A DNA stretch of 64,000 bases from Mariprofundaceae bacterium (GCA_030950585.1 JAUZRG010000068.1:1-64000); one strand, 5' to 3'. Numbered from the stretch's first letter, positions 24,887 through 35,124 are shown. The notes: generated by a model from the letters alone, not told the origin. Made by a program: numbers and translations.

Positions 24887-27143
24887 ACTTTTGGGCGTGC
24901 TCTTCAGTGCTAACATAAAAATGAAGATCTTCATCCAGCATTTCAAAGAAAATATTGCCACCTTTCTTTAAAGAACCAAAGAGTAATTCATCGGCGAGTG
25001 GTCGTTTGATTTTTTCTTGAATTAAACGAGCCATTGGGCGTGCGCCCATTTGTTTATCAAATCCTTTCTTCGCTAAAAATTCGCATGCTTCGTCATTGAT
25101 ATGTAAGCAGACATTTTTTTCTAGTAATTGAACTTTCAGTTCATTCATGAACTTATCGACAACAAGACGAATGTGTTGGGGATCAAGGTCTGCAAAGCAA
25201 ATAGTTTTATCTAGGCGATTGCGAAATTCAGGTGAAAAGACCAAAGATAACGCATCTTTATAGCGATTTTCAGAGAGTTGTTCGTTAAAGCCAATGCTGT
25301 TTTTTTGCATATCAAAAGCGCCTGCATTGGTGGTCATGATCACAATGACATGCTGAAACCATGCAACACGACCATTATTATCGGTTAACTTCCCGTGATC
25401 CATGACTTGTAAAAGAATATTGAATATATCTTTATGGGCTTTTTCGATTTCATCAAGAAGCAAAACGGCATAAGGTTCTTGGTTGATCGCTTCGGTGAGC
25501 AAGCCACCTTGTTCAAAGCCCACATAACCTGGAGGCGCACCAATTAAACGAGATATAGCATGGCTTTCCATGTATTCCGACATATCAAAACGAATCACTT
25601 TTAATTGTAATTCTTTTGCCAGTTGACGTGCCAGTTCTGTTTTTCCCACCCCTGTTGACCCAGCAAATAAGAAGCTTCCGATGGGTTTATCTGCACGGTT
25701 TAAGCCTGAGCGTGCAAGCTTGATGCACGAGGCTAATTGGTTGATAGCATGATCTTGACCAAAAATTTTATGTTTAAGCTTAGCTTCTAACTGTGATAAT
25801 TGTTGCGTATCATTGGCTGATACCCGTGTGGTGGGAATACGCGCAATGCGAGAGACGACTTGTTCAATATCATGCACGGAAATTTTGTTTTTAGGGCGTG
25901 ATAATAGGTGAACGGCTGCACCTGCTTCATCTAAAATATCTAAGGCCGAATCTGGTAGGTGGCGATCATGAATATAACGGGTTGCCAGTTCCGCAGCAGC
26001 TTGAATGGCACGTTGGGAGTAACTAATTTGATGGTGAGATTCTAAGCGAGATTGCAGGCCATGTAAGATGCGCACAGTGTCATGCATATTGGGTTCTGAA
26101 ACATCCACTTTTTGAAAGCGTCGGGATAAGGCATGGTCTTTTTCAAAGACTTGTCGATATTCTTGATAGGTAGTGGCTCCGATGCAGTGAATTTCGCCAT
26201 TTGCCAACACAGGTTTAAGCATATTTGCAGCATCCATAGCACCTGAGTTCACTGCGCCAGCACCGATCATGGTATGAATTTCATCCACAAATAAAATTGA
26301 CTTTCCTTTTTTCTTTAATTCTTTAAGGAGTTCTTGAATGCGAGCTTCAAAGTCGCCGCGGTATTTACTGCCAGCAAGTAAGGCGGTCATATCTAGGGAA
26401 TAAAGGGTGTGATTTTGCATGATGTCAGGTACATCATCATCAATGAGACGCAATGCCAAGCCTTCTGCAATAGCTGTTTTCCCGACACCCGGTTCACCAA
26501 CCAGTAAGGGGTTATTCTTTCTGCGACGGCACAAGACTTGTAAGCAGCGGGTAAGCTCATCATGGCGACCGATTAAGGGGTCAATATTTCCTTTGCGCGC
26601 ACGCTGGTTAAGGTTCACGCAAAAGCGGCCGATAGCAGAGCTTTTTTTCTGAGCTTCTTCAGGTTGTGCTTGTTGTTGTGACGATTCTTCTTGTTTGGAC
26701 TCGTTTTCATCATTAACAAAGCCATGTGAAATATAGCGTTTCACCATGAGTTGGGAGACACCTTCTTCTTGTAAGAAAAAAGCTGCATGGGAATCACGTT
26801 CGCCAAATATTTCAATTAGTAGGTGGGAGCCATATACCTTTTCTCTTTCAGCGTTTTGCATTTGGATGATGGCATTTTGCAAAACACGTTGTAAGACGGT
26901 ACTGGCGGTGGTCTCTCCCGCATGATTTTCGGGGAGAACAGGCACATGTTTACGAATAAATTTTTCTAGTTTTTGACGAAGTTTAGACACATTTCCATTG
27001 GTGCAAACCATCAAGACTTCACCTGCGGATGGATCGTCAATCAGGTTGAGTAATAAGTGCTCTAGGGTGACAAACTCATAGCGTTGTAGGTGAGCATTGC
27101 GAAACATTTTGTTGAGCGTCTGTTCTAATTCTTCGCTAATCAC
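24867..27143 (-). CDS. clpA: ATP-dependent Clp protease ATP-binding subunit ClpA
   Basis: A 758-residue AAA+ unfoldase that feeds substrates to ClpP. It has an N-terminal Clp repeat domain, a first ATPase module with Walker [14 protein letters not shown], and a second with [14 protein letters not shown] and the ClpA/B signature around [16 protein letters not shown]. The C-terminal IGF-like ClpP-docking loop is represented by NSIGFNEQ. Length equals E. coli ClpA. It overlaps the upstream clpS by 8 bp, the conserved arrangement for N-end rule adaptor and unfoldase. aat, which makes N-end rule substrates, is at 51179-51823. clpP is not in the window. Confidence 0.96.
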   Translation of the reverse strand: MISEELEQTLNKMFRNAHLQRYEFVTLEHLLLNLIDDPSAGEVLMVCTNGNVSKLRQKLEKFIRKHVPVLPENHAGETTASTVLQRVLQNAIIQMQNAEREKVYGSHLLIEIFGERDSHAAFFLQEEGVSQLMVKRYISHGFVNDENESKQEESSQQQAQPEEAQKKSSAIGRFCVNLNQRARKGNIDPLIGRHDELTRCLQVLCRRRKNNPLLVGEPGVGKTAIAEGLALRLIDDDVPDIMQNHTLYSLDMTALLAGSKYRGDFEARIQELLKELKKKGKSILFVDEIHTMIGAGAVNSGAMDAANMLKPVLANGEIHCIGATTYQEYRQVFEKDHALSRRFQKVDVSEPNMHDTVRILHGLQSRLESHHQISYSQRAIQAAAELATRYIHDRHLPDSALDILDEAGAAVHLLSRPKNKISVHDIEQVVSRIARIPTTRVSANDTQQLSQLEAKLKHKIFGQDHAINQLASCIKLARSGLNRADKPIGSFLFAGSTGVGKTELARQLAKELQLKVIRFDMSEYMESHAISRLIGAPPGYVGFEQGGLLTEAINQEPYAVLLLDEIEKAHKDIFNILLQVMDHGKLTDNNGRVAWFQHVIVIMTTNAGAFDMQKNSIGFNEQLSENRYKDALSLVFSPEFRNRLDKTICFADLDPQHIRLVVDKFMNELKVQLLEKNVCLHINDEACEFLAKKGFDKQMGARPMARLIQEKIKRPLADELLFGSLKKGGNIFFEMLDEDLHFYVSTEEHAQKFIPLPA

Positions 27144-27465
27144 GATCTTTCTCCATGATGCATTTTAGAGGATGCTGGTGCTTTTGACTGTAATGATTGA
27201 CTTGTTGTACTTTTTGATCGGCAACTTCGTAGCTGTACACCCCACAGGTGGCTTGACCTTGGTGATGAATTTGCAGCATGAGCTGTATGGATTCGTCTTC
27301 TGTTTTATGGAAGAGCTGTTTAAGGACATCAACCACAAAGTCCATCGGCGTAAAATCATCGTTGAGCAAAAGGATGCGATACATTGAGGGCGGCTGAATT
27401 TTTGTATCTTGTGCCAAATCTGGTTTGGCGACAGACGACTGAGGAGGGAGAGAGATAATATTCAA
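27136..27465 (-). CDS. clpS: ATP-dependent Clp protease adaptor ClpS
   Basis: A 109-residue N-recognin. The conserved core MYRILLLNDDFTPMDFVVDVL (with the Asn-Asp-Asp that binds the substrate alpha-amino group) and the C-terminal HPLKCIMEKD are intact. The N-terminal tail of about 25 residues is unstructured, as in other ClpS. It delivers proteins with destabilising N-terminal residues to ClpA, whose gene overlaps it downstream. Confidence 0.95.
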   Translation of the reverse strand: MNIISLPPQSSVAKPDLAQDTKIQPPSMYRILLLNDDFTPMDFVVDVLKQLFHKTEDESIQLMLQIHHQGQATCGVYSYEVADQKVQQVNHYSQKHQHPLKCIMEKDRD

Positions 27466-27480
27466 TCGTCTGCCTATTTT

Positions 27481-27798
27481 TTATTGGTGTTCGGTAATAA
27501 AATCTAAAATTTGTGCTTTTTTCAGTGCACCGACTTTCGTACCTTGCACATTACCATCTTTGAATAACATGAGGGTAGGAATACTACGGATAAGGTACTT
27601 CATTTGTGTGTTTGGGCTGTCGTCAACATTTAGTTTAGCAATGGTGATGTCCGCATTCTCAGAAGCCAATTCTTCTAAAGTTGGGGCAATCGCTTTACAA
27701 GGGCCACACCAAGGTGCCCAAAAGTCAACCAGAACAAGTCCATCGGCCTTCAGTACAGAATTTTCAAAGTTTTCATCGTTTACATTGATGATGCTCAT
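27481..27798 (-). CDS. trxA: Thioredoxin
   Basis: A 105-residue thioredoxin with active site WCGPC in DFWAPWCGPCKAI, the cis-proline IPTL loop and normal length. The start at 27798 (MSIINVNDENFENS) has GGAG 7-8 bases upstream. The frame continues to 27858, but those 20 extra residues lack family similarity. It lies 15 bp upstream of clpS and in the same direction, so it may share its transcript. It reduces disulfides in cytoplasmic proteins. Confidence 0.95.
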   Translation of the reverse strand: MSIINVNDENFENSVLKADGLVLVDFWAPWCGPCKAIAPTLEELASENADITIAKLNVDDSPNTQMKYLIRSIPTLMLFKDGNVQGTKVGALKKAQILDFITEHQ

Positions 27799-27951
27799 GT
27801 TTTCTCCATATGTTCTTTCTAATGACACACTTCTTTTCATCCGTGTGTTTTCTAGCAAAGCCGAACCATGACAAAAAAATTGATTCAGGGGTAGTCATAG
27901 GATTAAATGGGCTGACTTTTTAATCATGATGATGCCTTTTGATGGATCGTC

Positions 27952-29091
27952 ATGAAGGAGATGGCGTTGCTTGAATCAATGATCAAGACATCGATTGAAT
28001 CGAACCAAGGGATGATTTCATTTCAGTCCTTTATGGAAAAAGCATTGTATGCTTCAGGCTTAGGTTATTATGAGTCATCAAGGGTTTTTGGTGCCCAAGG
28101 TGACTTTATAACAGCTTCTGATATGGGGTTTTGGTTAGCAAGAGCTTTAAGTGATTATTTGGCGTGGAGTTGGCAACAGCTGGGTCAGCCACAAGCTTGG
28201 TCTGTATTAGAGCAAGGGGGGGGGAAGGGACAGCTACTTTGCCAAGTGCAGCAAATGTTAGCGCAAAAAGAAGTCATTCAGCCTGAATATATTGCAGTTG
28301 AACGCAGTCAATACCTGCGTCAAGAGCAGATAAGTCTTTATCAAGCTCATGGTTTAACGGTTCAGCAATTCGCTGCTTTAGAAGATGTGCCAAAACAAGC
28401 TTGTTGTGTGGTGTTTTGTAATGAATTACTAGATGCTTTTCCTGCTGCATCATTTCAATATCAGGATGGACAGTTTTATGAGATGGGTGTGTCGTCCAGC
28501 CAAGATAAACTGCATTGGCAACGTGCTTCAGAACCTTTAAAAGCAAAACCTGAGATTGATGAAAACTATATAGCTGCTTGGCCAGACACGTATCAAAGCG
28601 AATGGAATCCAAGCATGAAGCCTTGGCTAAAGCAATTAAGTGATGTTTTTCAACAAGGTTTTATTTTGTGCATTGATTATGGTTATACGCAAGCTGAGTA
28701 TTACCGACCACAACGCCAGCAAGGAACTTTATTGGCGCACTATAAACATCAAACCAACGAAGATTTTTTTCAGCATATTGGTCAGCAAGATTTAACAACC
28801 CATCTCGATTTCTCTGCGTTATCTCGATATGCCCAACAACAAGATCTCTCCGTGATTAGCTTTTTATCGCAATCAGCATGGTTGGCACAAAGCCCTTCTG
28901 TACAAGTCAGGGTTGGCGAAATTGTAAACGCTACAACAGAAAATGAAATTCAAGAAAAAGCGCATTTACAGCGTTTGGTACATCCTTTTCAAATGGGTGA
29001 AGTGTTTAAAGTATGTGTGTTGGCAAAAAACAATGATGCTGAGACCCCTGAGTATCTGCAACAATTTCAAGCCATAGGAAAATTAGCATGA
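27952..29091 (+). CDS. MidA/NDUFAF7-family SAM-dependent methyltransferase
   Basis: A 379-residue protein of the DUF185 family, homologous to mitochondrial MidA/NDUFAF7, which methylates an arginine in a complex I subunit. The family shows as ISFQSFMEKALYASGLGYYE near the start, GDFITASDMGFWLA, the SAM-binding LEQGGGKGQLL and FCNELLDAFPAA. ATG at 27952 is used. An ATG at 27961 is also possible, and neither has a well-placed ribosome binding site. It ends overlapping the next gene by 4 bp (ATGA). The bacterial substrate is not established. Confidence 0.85.
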   Translation: MKEMALLESMIKTSIESNQGMISFQSFMEKALYASGLGYYESSRVFGAQGDFITASDMGFWLARALSDYLAWSWQQLGQPQAWSVLEQGGGKGQLLCQVQQMLAQKEVIQPEYIAVERSQYLRQEQISLYQAHGLTVQQFAALEDVPKQACCVVFCNELLDAFPAASFQYQDGQFYEMGVSSSQDKLHWQRASEPLKAKPEIDENYIAAWPDTYQSEWNPSMKPWLKQLSDVFQQGFILCIDYGYTQAEYYRPQRQQGTLLAHYKHQTNEDFFQHIGQQDLTTHLDFSALSRYAQQQDLSVISFLSQSAWLAQSPSVQVRVGEIVNATTENEIQEKAHLQRLVHPFQMGEVFKVCVLAKNNDAETPEYLQQFQAIGKLA

Positions 29092-30296
29092 GTCGTGTGC
29101 GCGTTGATAAAATTTTAGTGGGTGGTGAAGCACTGGCCCACGGTGATGATGGCAGTGTCTTGGTAAGCAATGGTGTCCCTGAGGATATACTCGATATTGG
29201 CACTCTCCAAAAAAGAAGAGGGATGGCGCGGGCAGAGTTAAGCGCCGTTGTGCAAGCCTCAGCATCTCGTGTGCCTGCACCTTGCTTGCATGCCCAGCAG
29301 TGTGGTGGTTGTGCCTTGCAGTTTTTAGACCCCAGTCAACATGCAGATTTGAAGTCAAAGTGGGTAAAAGATGCCTTCCAAGCTTCTTGGCATGCAAGCA
29401 CGCAATGGTTGCCCGCTGTGGACTTGCCAGCATTTGCGCGGCGACGACGCATTCGTTTTTGGCATCAAGCGGGAAAATTGGGTTTACGCCGTCGTGCCAG
29501 TCATGATCTGATTGCCTTGGAGCATTGTTTGATCTGTGAACCAAGCATGGATGCCTTCAGGTTATGGTTGCAAGCACAGTTAGAAAAAGATGTTCAGTCG
29601 ATTCAAATGTGTCTATTATCCGATGGTATGCATGTGATTTTAGAAAGTCATCGTCCGCAACAAGCCTGTGATATTGTATGGCCTGAGCATGTGCAAGCAT
29701 GGTGGCGATGCGATAATAAAACGACCCCTTTATCTGAAAAAGTGACACCCCTGCATGATGATGTGGATGGTTTGAAAATTCGCGTTGGACCTGACGACTT
29801 TATTCAAAATGATGCGCAAGGAAACCAAGTTTTAGTGTCACAATTAAAAGCATGGAGTGACGGCGCATCGTTTATTGTGGATTTATTTAGTGGTGTAGGT
29901 AATTTATCGTTACCGCTTGCGCGTACAGCGAGGGTGCTTGGTGCTGAGATGAATGTTGCCAGTGTGCGTGCAGCACAATCCAATGCCAAACGTTTAAAAT
30001 TATCCGCCGAATACCGTGTTTTGAATTTATTTAGCCAATTTAATGTCACTGATTTTGCTGGTGCGGATGTCTTGATTCTTGACCCACCACGGCGTGGCGC
30101 AAAAGAAATTTGTAAAAAATTAGGTTATTTAATGCCTAAAAAGATCATTATGGTGTCTTGTGACATTGCTTCGGGTGCCAGAGATGGTAAAATGATAGAA
30201 GAAGCTGGCTACCGTTTGTCAGCATTAAAAGTGTTAGACTTGTTTTCTTATGCAGGGCATGTGGAAGCCCTCAGCTTATGGGAACGGGCGGCCTAA
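29088..30296 (+). CDS. TrmA/RlmD-family (uracil-5-)-methyltransferase
   Basis: A 402-residue RNA m5U methyltransferase. An N-terminal TRAM-like segment (VDKILVGGEALAHGDDGSVL) is followed by a cysteine cluster (CLHAQQCGGC plus a later CLIC), which in RlmD binds [4Fe-4S]. The C-terminal Rossmann methyltransferase has DLFSGVGNLSLPLA and the LILDPPRRGA motif, with the catalytic Cys in MVSCDIASGARD. This fits 23S rRNA U747/U1939 methyltransferases or TrmA relatives, and the exact target cannot be fixed from sequence. It is translationally coupled to the midA-like gene before it. Confidence 0.85.
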   Translation: MSRVRVDKILVGGEALAHGDDGSVLVSNGVPEDILDIGTLQKRRGMARAELSAVVQASASRVPAPCLHAQQCGGCALQFLDPSQHADLKSKWVKDAFQASWHASTQWLPAVDLPAFARRRRIRFWHQAGKLGLRRRASHDLIALEHCLICEPSMDAFRLWLQAQLEKDVQSIQMCLLSDGMHVILESHRPQQACDIVWPEHVQAWWRCDNKTTPLSEKVTPLHDDVDGLKIRVGPDDFIQNDAQGNQVLVSQLKAWSDGASFIVDLFSGVGNLSLPLARTARVLGAEMNVASVRAAQSNAKRLKLSAEYRVLNLFSQFNVTDFAGADVLILDPPRRGAKEICKKLGYLMPKKIIMVSCDIASGARDGKMIEEAGYRLSALKVLDLFSYAGHVEALSLWERAA

Positions 30297-30307
30297 GGGA
30301 GAGAACA

Positions 30308-30805
30308 ATGCGGACATTGATATTAACTCGGCACGCTGAAGCCAATTGGGGACAGGCAGGTATGGCTGATTTTGATCGACCGTTGAACGCGCAAGGTTTG
30401 CAAGATGCGGCTTTGATGAGTGATCAGTTGGCAAGTTCAGATGTGAATGTGCAAAAAATCATGAGCAGTACTGCCAAGCGTGCGCATAGCACAACAAGCT
30501 ATTTCGCCAAGGCTTTGGGCATCAGTACCGAGCAAATCAATTATCAAAAAGACCTTTATTTAGCATCGCCGACGATGTTATTGAAAAAAATAAGCCTGTG
30601 CTCAGACCAGATATCACAGCTTATGGTTGTTTCTCATAATCCCGGTCTTTCTGAACTGATTGAAATATTAACGCACCGCTACATGCATGATTTGCCTGCA
30701 TGTGCGGTGATGGCTATTCGTTTTGATTTAGAACATTGGGCTGATATTGTCACAGGGCAGGGCGAGGTGATTTATGATGAATACCCTAAGAAAACACATC
30801 GTTAA
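30308..30805 (+). CDS. sixA: Phosphohistidine phosphatase SixA
   Basis: A 165-residue histidine phosphatase with catalytic RHA motif in LILTRHAEANWG, the RPLNAQGLQDA segment and the second histidine in VVSHNPGLSELIE. It removes phosphate from phosphohistidine, classically on Hpt domains or the NPr protein. The ATG at 30308 has a GGGAGAGA ribosome binding site. The frame runs back 30 bases into the preceding gene without similarity. A CheA-type Hpt kinase encoded in the same window is a conceivable but untested target. Confidence 0.88.
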   Translation: MRTLILTRHAEANWGQAGMADFDRPLNAQGLQDAALMSDQLASSDVNVQKIMSSTAKRAHSTTSYFAKALGISTEQINYQKDLYLASPTMLLKKISLCSDQISQLMVVSHNPGLSELIEILTHRYMHDLPACAVMAIRFDLEHWADIVTGQGEVIYDEYPKKTHR

Positions 30806-32131
30806 TCATTCATGACCTTGTTGCATCAAGGTAGCTAAAACCGATGCGCCCTTGGCGATTTGTTGAGATGAACTAAATTCTTCAGGTGCGTGACTCTTAC
30901 CTTTGAGGCAAGGGATGAAAATCATGGCAACAGGCACATTCTTTAGTCTGCTTTGCTGTTGTTGGGCGACCAAGGCGGCATCGTGCCATGCACCACTGGC
31001 TAAGCTGCGGTGACGATAGCCAAAGGCATCACAAATATGTTGGCTTTGTTGTTGTAATTGCGCATCAAGCTTGGGAACCCCTGTGCTTTGGCTGATGGTT
31101 TGAATGTTTGCTTGCACTACAAATGTGGCAGCGGTCTTTTTGATGAAAGCCTTGGCTTCCTCAAGGTAGCGTTGACGCAGTTGATCATCACAACTACGTA
31201 CTTCAAATGAAAAATAGGCATAACCACTCACCTTAGAGATGGCATGTTGGGCAGTGGCTTGTTTTTGGGCATTGTGTTCCGCATGGTTATTGATATGACC
31301 GATGGTTTGCACAAGATCAAGTTGGGGTGTTTTGCTTTGGTATTCTTTTAATAGTTGGTCTAAACCAACCAAAATATAGGCTAGGGCAAGGTGACTATCT
31401 TTGCGATACTTTGTACCCATCGGCGTTGCGCCAGAATGATCAAATTCACCTTCTAGGCTAACCCAGAAACGTGCAGAAGCACGAATACCTGAAACAATCC
31501 CAATATCCACACCTTCTTTTTCTAAAACGATACCTTGTTCAATATGAAGTTCGATATGGGCTAAGATGTGATCAAGTTCGTGTTGGTTGATGCTTGCTTT
31601 GCCTGCTTGAATAGTATGCGGTTGTGCATCTTGTGCCAACATTGCCTGTGCAAGACTTTGGCCATCATAACTCGCTTCTAAGTGGGATGCGGATAATTGA
31701 CCAAATGCCGCATAAGCACCAATCGAGGTGATGCCAAAGCTAGCCGATTCCTCACCGCGCCAAACACGCAAACGCAGGCCATGCGCGCGCTTGAGGTCTT
31801 TGCATGCGATGATAGCCACCAAGCCAGCCACCACGCCAGCAAGGCCATCAAAGTTTCCACCTTGACTGACAGTGTCCACATGAGAACCACATTCAACCCA
31901 ATCAGCATGATCTTGCTTGGTTTCAACGCATAAATTACCAATCGCATCCCAGCGTGTGGTTAAACCTGCTTGCATGGCTTGCTGTTCAATATACTGCATG
32001 GCCGCCGTTTCCTCATCGGAATAGGCGGCACGACTAAAACCATCTTGAGGTTGATCACCTAAGCCGCCGATGCGGTTGAGCACCGCATAGTGTGTATCAA
32101 TGGTTTGAGCTGAAATGGTTATTTTTTGCAT
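30806..32131 (-). CDS. M20-family amidohydrolase (allantoate/N-carbamoyl-amino-acid hydrolase type)
   Basis: A 441-residue zinc-dependent hydrolase of the AllC/HyuC/AmaB group. Metal-binding motifs are GSHVDTVSQGGNFDG (His/Asp), GEESASFG (Glu-Glu), HIELHIEQG (His) and the C-terminal GAWHDAALVA. Substrates in the family are allantoate, ureidoglycolate, beta-ureidopropionate or N-carbamoyl-L-amino acids, and the choice cannot be made here. The gene is convergent with sixA and directly abuts it, and no purine or hydantoin pathway genes are nearby. Confidence 0.85.
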   Translation of the reverse strand: MQKITISAQTIDTHYAVLNRIGGLGDQPQDGFSRAAYSDEETAAMQYIEQQAMQAGLTTRWDAIGNLCVETKQDHADWVECGSHVDTVSQGGNFDGLAGVVAGLVAIIACKDLKRAHGLRLRVWRGEESASFGITSIGAYAAFGQLSASHLEASYDGQSLAQAMLAQDAQPHTIQAGKASINQHELDHILAHIELHIEQGIVLEKEGVDIGIVSGIRASARFWVSLEGEFDHSGATPMGTKYRKDSHLALAYILVGLDQLLKEYQSKTPQLDLVQTIGHINNHAEHNAQKQATAQHAISKVSGYAYFSFEVRSCDDQLRQRYLEEAKAFIKKTAATFVVQANIQTISQSTGVPKLDAQLQQQSQHICDAFGYRHRSLASGAWHDAALVAQQQQSRLKNVPVAMIFIPCLKGKSHAPEEFSSSQQIAKGASVLATLMQQGHE

Positions 32132-32199
32132 ATGAGCCTATTTAAACATTTAATATTTTGTGTCTGAATAAAAATCACTTTATGCATGAATAGGATAAA

Positions 32200-32222
32200 A
32201 AGACAATGGGTTTAACCCATGC
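32200..32222 (-). terminator. Probable terminator of the 32249-32797 gene
   Basis: The inverted repeat ATGGGTT/AACCCAT around 32205-32219 is followed on the minus strand by TGTCTTTTTA. The stem is short (7 bp), so the call is moderate. Confidence 0.5.
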
Positions 32223-32248
32223 GCTTCAATCGGTGTCGATGTAGGGCG

Positions 32249-32797
32249 TTAAAACCCAAACCCGATACCCATCAAACCTTTAGCATGAACTGTATTGGAT
32301 CTAAATAACCCGAGGTTTATATTGCAGAATAAAAACATAAAGTTAGCTGTAATGCCGTGATAATGATTGGCTGAAAATTGCCCTATGTCATTATCAACAA
32401 TTAAGTAAGTGTAAGCGATGCTATTCGCAACGATAAAAAAACCATGATGATAACCAACATCAATTCTTTTTCCATTTTGTCCATATCGACCTTCGATATA
32501 TGATCCTTGATAGCTTCCCAAGGTAAATGGGCCATGATATTTATCATTTCTTGAAGTAAAGTAAGCCAAACCTAAAGCAACGGATGCATTGAGAGCATTA
32601 TCATAATTTAAGCTTATTTTAGGTATGTACTCTGATAAGTAAGGTGTTTTTTCTAAAGGTTCAATTTCCTGTTCAACTTCATCCGCATACAACATCGAAG
32701 AAAATAAAAAGATGAGTAACGTGAAGTAGATGGGGGCTAGGCACAAGGTTTGCGCACTGGCTTTAGACAATCCTTTCGGAATACTATGTTGTTTCAT
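32249..32797 (-). CDS. Putative outer-membrane/envelope protein, unknown
   Basis: A 182-residue protein with an N-terminal hydrophobic export segment (IYFTLLIFLFSSMLYA) after a polar start. The mature part, DEVEQEIEPLEKTPYLSEY and then short amphipathic strands with many Gly, Tyr and His (ALGLAYFTSRN, YIEGRYGQNG, IDVGYHHGF, LMGIGFGF ending in Phe), resembles a small beta barrel. No family is recognised. The ribosome binding site GAGG lies 6-7 bases before the ATG. It follows the membrane protein gene at 32834-33592 by 36 bp on the same strand, so the two may be an operon. Confidence 0.6.
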   Translation of the reverse strand: MKQHSIPKGLSKASAQTLCLAPIYFTLLIFLFSSMLYADEVEQEIEPLEKTPYLSEYIPKISLNYDNALNASVALGLAYFTSRNDKYHGPFTLGSYQGSYIEGRYGQNGKRIDVGYHHGFFIVANSIAYTYLIVDNDIGQFSANHYHGITANFMFLFCNINLGLFRSNTVHAKGLMGIGFGF

Positions 32798-32833
32798 AAC
32801 CGCCTCTTTATCATGAAGAATTGATGTGACGTA

Positions 32834-33592
32834 TTAGGCTGGCGTTGATTTAATTAATTTGATCAACGTACGCATACCTTGCAAGATCTCCTTATCTTCT
32901 GTCAGTTTTTCTATGGAGCGACCAAACTCATGCATCACAGTGTCCACTTTATCCTGATAATCACGGTTCTGACTTTTAATTAAAGCATATAAGGTTTCAA
33001 TCTTGCTGTTTATTTTTTGCAAAGATACTTTGTTTTCATCGTTGGTATTATCGAGATAATCTTTATTTTCTTTCATTAAAGATTCCAGTTCTTTGATGCG
33101 TTGGGAAAAATTAACGGCATCCTCTCTGGGAACTTTGCAATGACGACGCAATTTAGAAAGACGGTTTTTTTGATGGTTATGAAAAGCCAGTATAGGGCGA
33201 AACGAGGTTGATAAGAGAAAGAAAGCAGCGAAATAATAACCAATCTGACCATCTGAAAAATAGGTGATGGTCGCGATAATGGCAGCGGCCATGATATGTA
33301 GACTAATCGCAAAGGGTAATAATTTGCGCACCATGCTTTGTGTGTACTGAAGATCATCGTCAGGAATCGTGATCTCTTTACGCATACTTTCACGTTGCTC
33401 AGCAAGTAAGTTGCGCGCTTCAAAATATAAATCCCAAGGTAACTTCAAAATAAGCAGTAAGCCCGTTAGTGCGATAGCACCCATGCTAATATTGAGTAAG
33501 CTTTGACCATCAATCCAACCTAAATAAATAATCAATATTGCAACGATGATCGTAAAAAAAACATAAGGTATGATCTTGGGAAAAAATGGCAT
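32834..33592 (-). CDS. Membrane protein with C-terminal coiled coil, unknown
   Basis: A 252-residue protein. Two hydrophobic helices near the N-terminus (about 5-25 and 35-52) and two more near 93-113 and 118-135 suggest four membrane spans. The remaining 110 residues are charged and heptad-rich (RIKELESLMKENKDYLDN, VSLQKINSKIETLYALI), a likely cytoplasmic coiled coil. The ribosome binding site AGAGG is in good position. No family recognised. Its downstream partner is a small envelope protein. Confidence 0.6.
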   Translation of the reverse strand: MPFFPKIIPYVFFTIIVAILIIYLGWIDGQSLLNISMGAIALTGLLLILKLPWDLYFEARNLLAEQRESMRKEITIPDDDLQYTQSMVRKLLPFAISLHIMAAAIIATITYFSDGQIGYYFAAFFLLSTSFRPILAFHNHQKNRLSKLRRHCKVPREDAVNFSQRIKELESLMKENKDYLDNTNDENKVSLQKINSKIETLYALIKSQNRDYQDKVDTVMHEFGRSIEKLTEDKEILQGMRTLIKLIKSTPA

Positions 33593-34049
33593 GGCAGCAC
33601 CTCTTTGTCATTCATATCTAGGTGCAAAAGGATAAGAGGATGTGTTGATACTGCTTACTCGATCATCTAACAACATGAGATGATATGTTTGAACCCGATA
33701 TGATGAAAATCTAAGGGTGAACGGTGTGCTTGTCATGTGATGTACCTTTCGTTTAAAAAGGTGATACCTGAGGTTTTACATCGTGCAACGATGCTTTCTT
33801 TTGTTCTGTTGATGACTACTTGACGTGATAGGGGCTTAATCATTTTTTCATAAAAATCAAGTTGATTACAAGTTTTTTAGGTGTTGCTCAACTTATAAAG
33901 TCGTGCCAGTCTCATGCAATTAGAAATCGTGACCGATAAGGATGCCGATCTCAACAAAGAACCCGTTTTAGGAGATATATTTTATGCGGGGGCAACTGGG
34001 TGCGTTGCGATGTATCAAGGCTTAGTGGGCTTGCAAGCGCAGACGGCCT
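33593..34049. other. Non-coding stretch upstream of IS110 remnant
   Basis: No convincing gene. It contains a short palindrome AATCAAGTTGATT near 33847-33859 and, from about 33985, a stretch (AGATGCVAMYQGLVGLQAQTA in one plus frame) that may be a badly decayed piece of the same IS110-type transposase that follows. Confidence 0.4.
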
Positions 34050-34388
34050 AATTCACATACCCGTTTCCACGAATCTGGAAACAAGTCTGTGCACCCTAGA
34101 ATGAGCAAGGCGGGTAACAAGCGGTTGCGTCGCATTCTTTGGCAATGCACCATTGTAGCCATGCGCTATAACCCTATTATTAAGGCACATTATGAAAAGA
34201 AGTTGGCAGCAGGGAAAAAGAAAATGGTGGCTCTTGGACACTGCATGAACAAGCTAATTCACATCATTTGGGCAGTGCTAACATACCATGAAAACTTTGA
34301 TTTCAACGGTGGAATACGCCTGAAAAAAGTAAGAAAAAATGGGGTGTTATTATTTTTAGTTGACAAAAGTTATAAAGATAGTATCTGA
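34050..34388 (+). pseudogene. IS110-family transposase C-terminal remnant
   Basis: The plus-strand frame reads a run typical of the transposase_20 domain of IS110/IS116/IS902 enzymes: SVHPRMSKAGNKRLRRILWQ, then IVAMRYNPIIKAHYEKKLAAG and MVALGHCMNKLIHIIWAVL. Only about 85 residues of the roughly 330-residue family are recognisable. The N-terminal DEDD catalytic domain is missing, and an upstream stop interrupts the frame. A hairpin (GTTTCCA CGAATC TGGAAAC) lies at 34061-34080. No start codon is meaningful, so this is a dead fragment. Confidence 0.75.
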
Positions 34389-34440
34389 TCCTAATTCTCT
34401 AATATCACGACGTTCACTAAAGCGGAGGAACGATAAAACT

Positions 34441-34632
34441 TTAGCTGTTTTTTTGTTTTTCTACTCGTTTTTCTGCTCGTTTCTTTACTTTTTCTCCTTC
34501 TTTTCTAATTGTACCTATTTTTTTATCTGATCTAGTATCACGTCCATCAGAATTTCTAATTGTTCCAGGTGGAAATCCATGTTTTTTCTCATGACTGCCT
34601 ACTGTTTGGTCACTTCTATCTTTTCTTGCCAT
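34441..34632 (-). CDS. Small basic protein, unknown
   Basis: A 63-residue, highly charged ORF (many Lys, Arg, Glu, Asp, no hydrophobic core), with PPGTIRNSDGRDTRSDKK in the centre and a Lys-rich tail. The ATG has a good ribosome binding site, AGGAG about 9 bases upstream. Low complexity suggests an intrinsically disordered, perhaps nucleic-acid-binding protein. It stands alone in an otherwise gene-poor region next to a transposase remnant. It could be a chance ORF. Confidence 0.45.
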   Translation of the reverse strand: MARKDRSDQTVGSHEKKHGFPPGTIRNSDGRDTRSDKKIGTIRKEGEKVKKRAEKRVEKQKNS

Positions 34633-35124
34633 AATATTAATCTCCTACTCTCTTTAAAAAATTATGATTATGAGGTTCAGATACTTTCTTCAGAACTCTT
34701 GTTAACTAAAATCATTGCCAGTAGATTCAAAATGTTTTCATATATTTCCGCAAGACTTCACACAAGTAATCTACATACCCTGTAGTTACAATACTTCATA
34801 TCATAAGTGCTTATTCTGAACAAAATACCCCCAAAGAACAAGGTAAAAGAAAACTCTTTAAGAACCAGCTACGCGCTTCTAAATTCAGTATGTAAAAAGA
34901 GCTTATACTTAGGGCTGCAATAGTTCCCACATTCCACGTGGTAATGCATCTTTAGACGCTCCTGCATCGAGTAAATACTAAGCATCTAAACTAAAAAACA
35001 GGGTCTACGATTCTATTATGCATAGTGGCAGGTGATTCAGGCTTTCATAACTTTATGTTGAAACGGGCAGAGCTTGATCTTGTTCTTAATGGGTCATATT
35101 CCAAACCCAACCTTTAGCAAAAAA
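34633..35124. other. Gene-poor spacer
   Basis: About 490 bp without a supported gene, RNA or clear repeat. The short plus-strand frame over 34579-34785 lacks a ribosome binding site and protein-like composition. Base composition is AT-rich compared with neighbours, as expected for decayed DNA. Confidence 0.5.
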
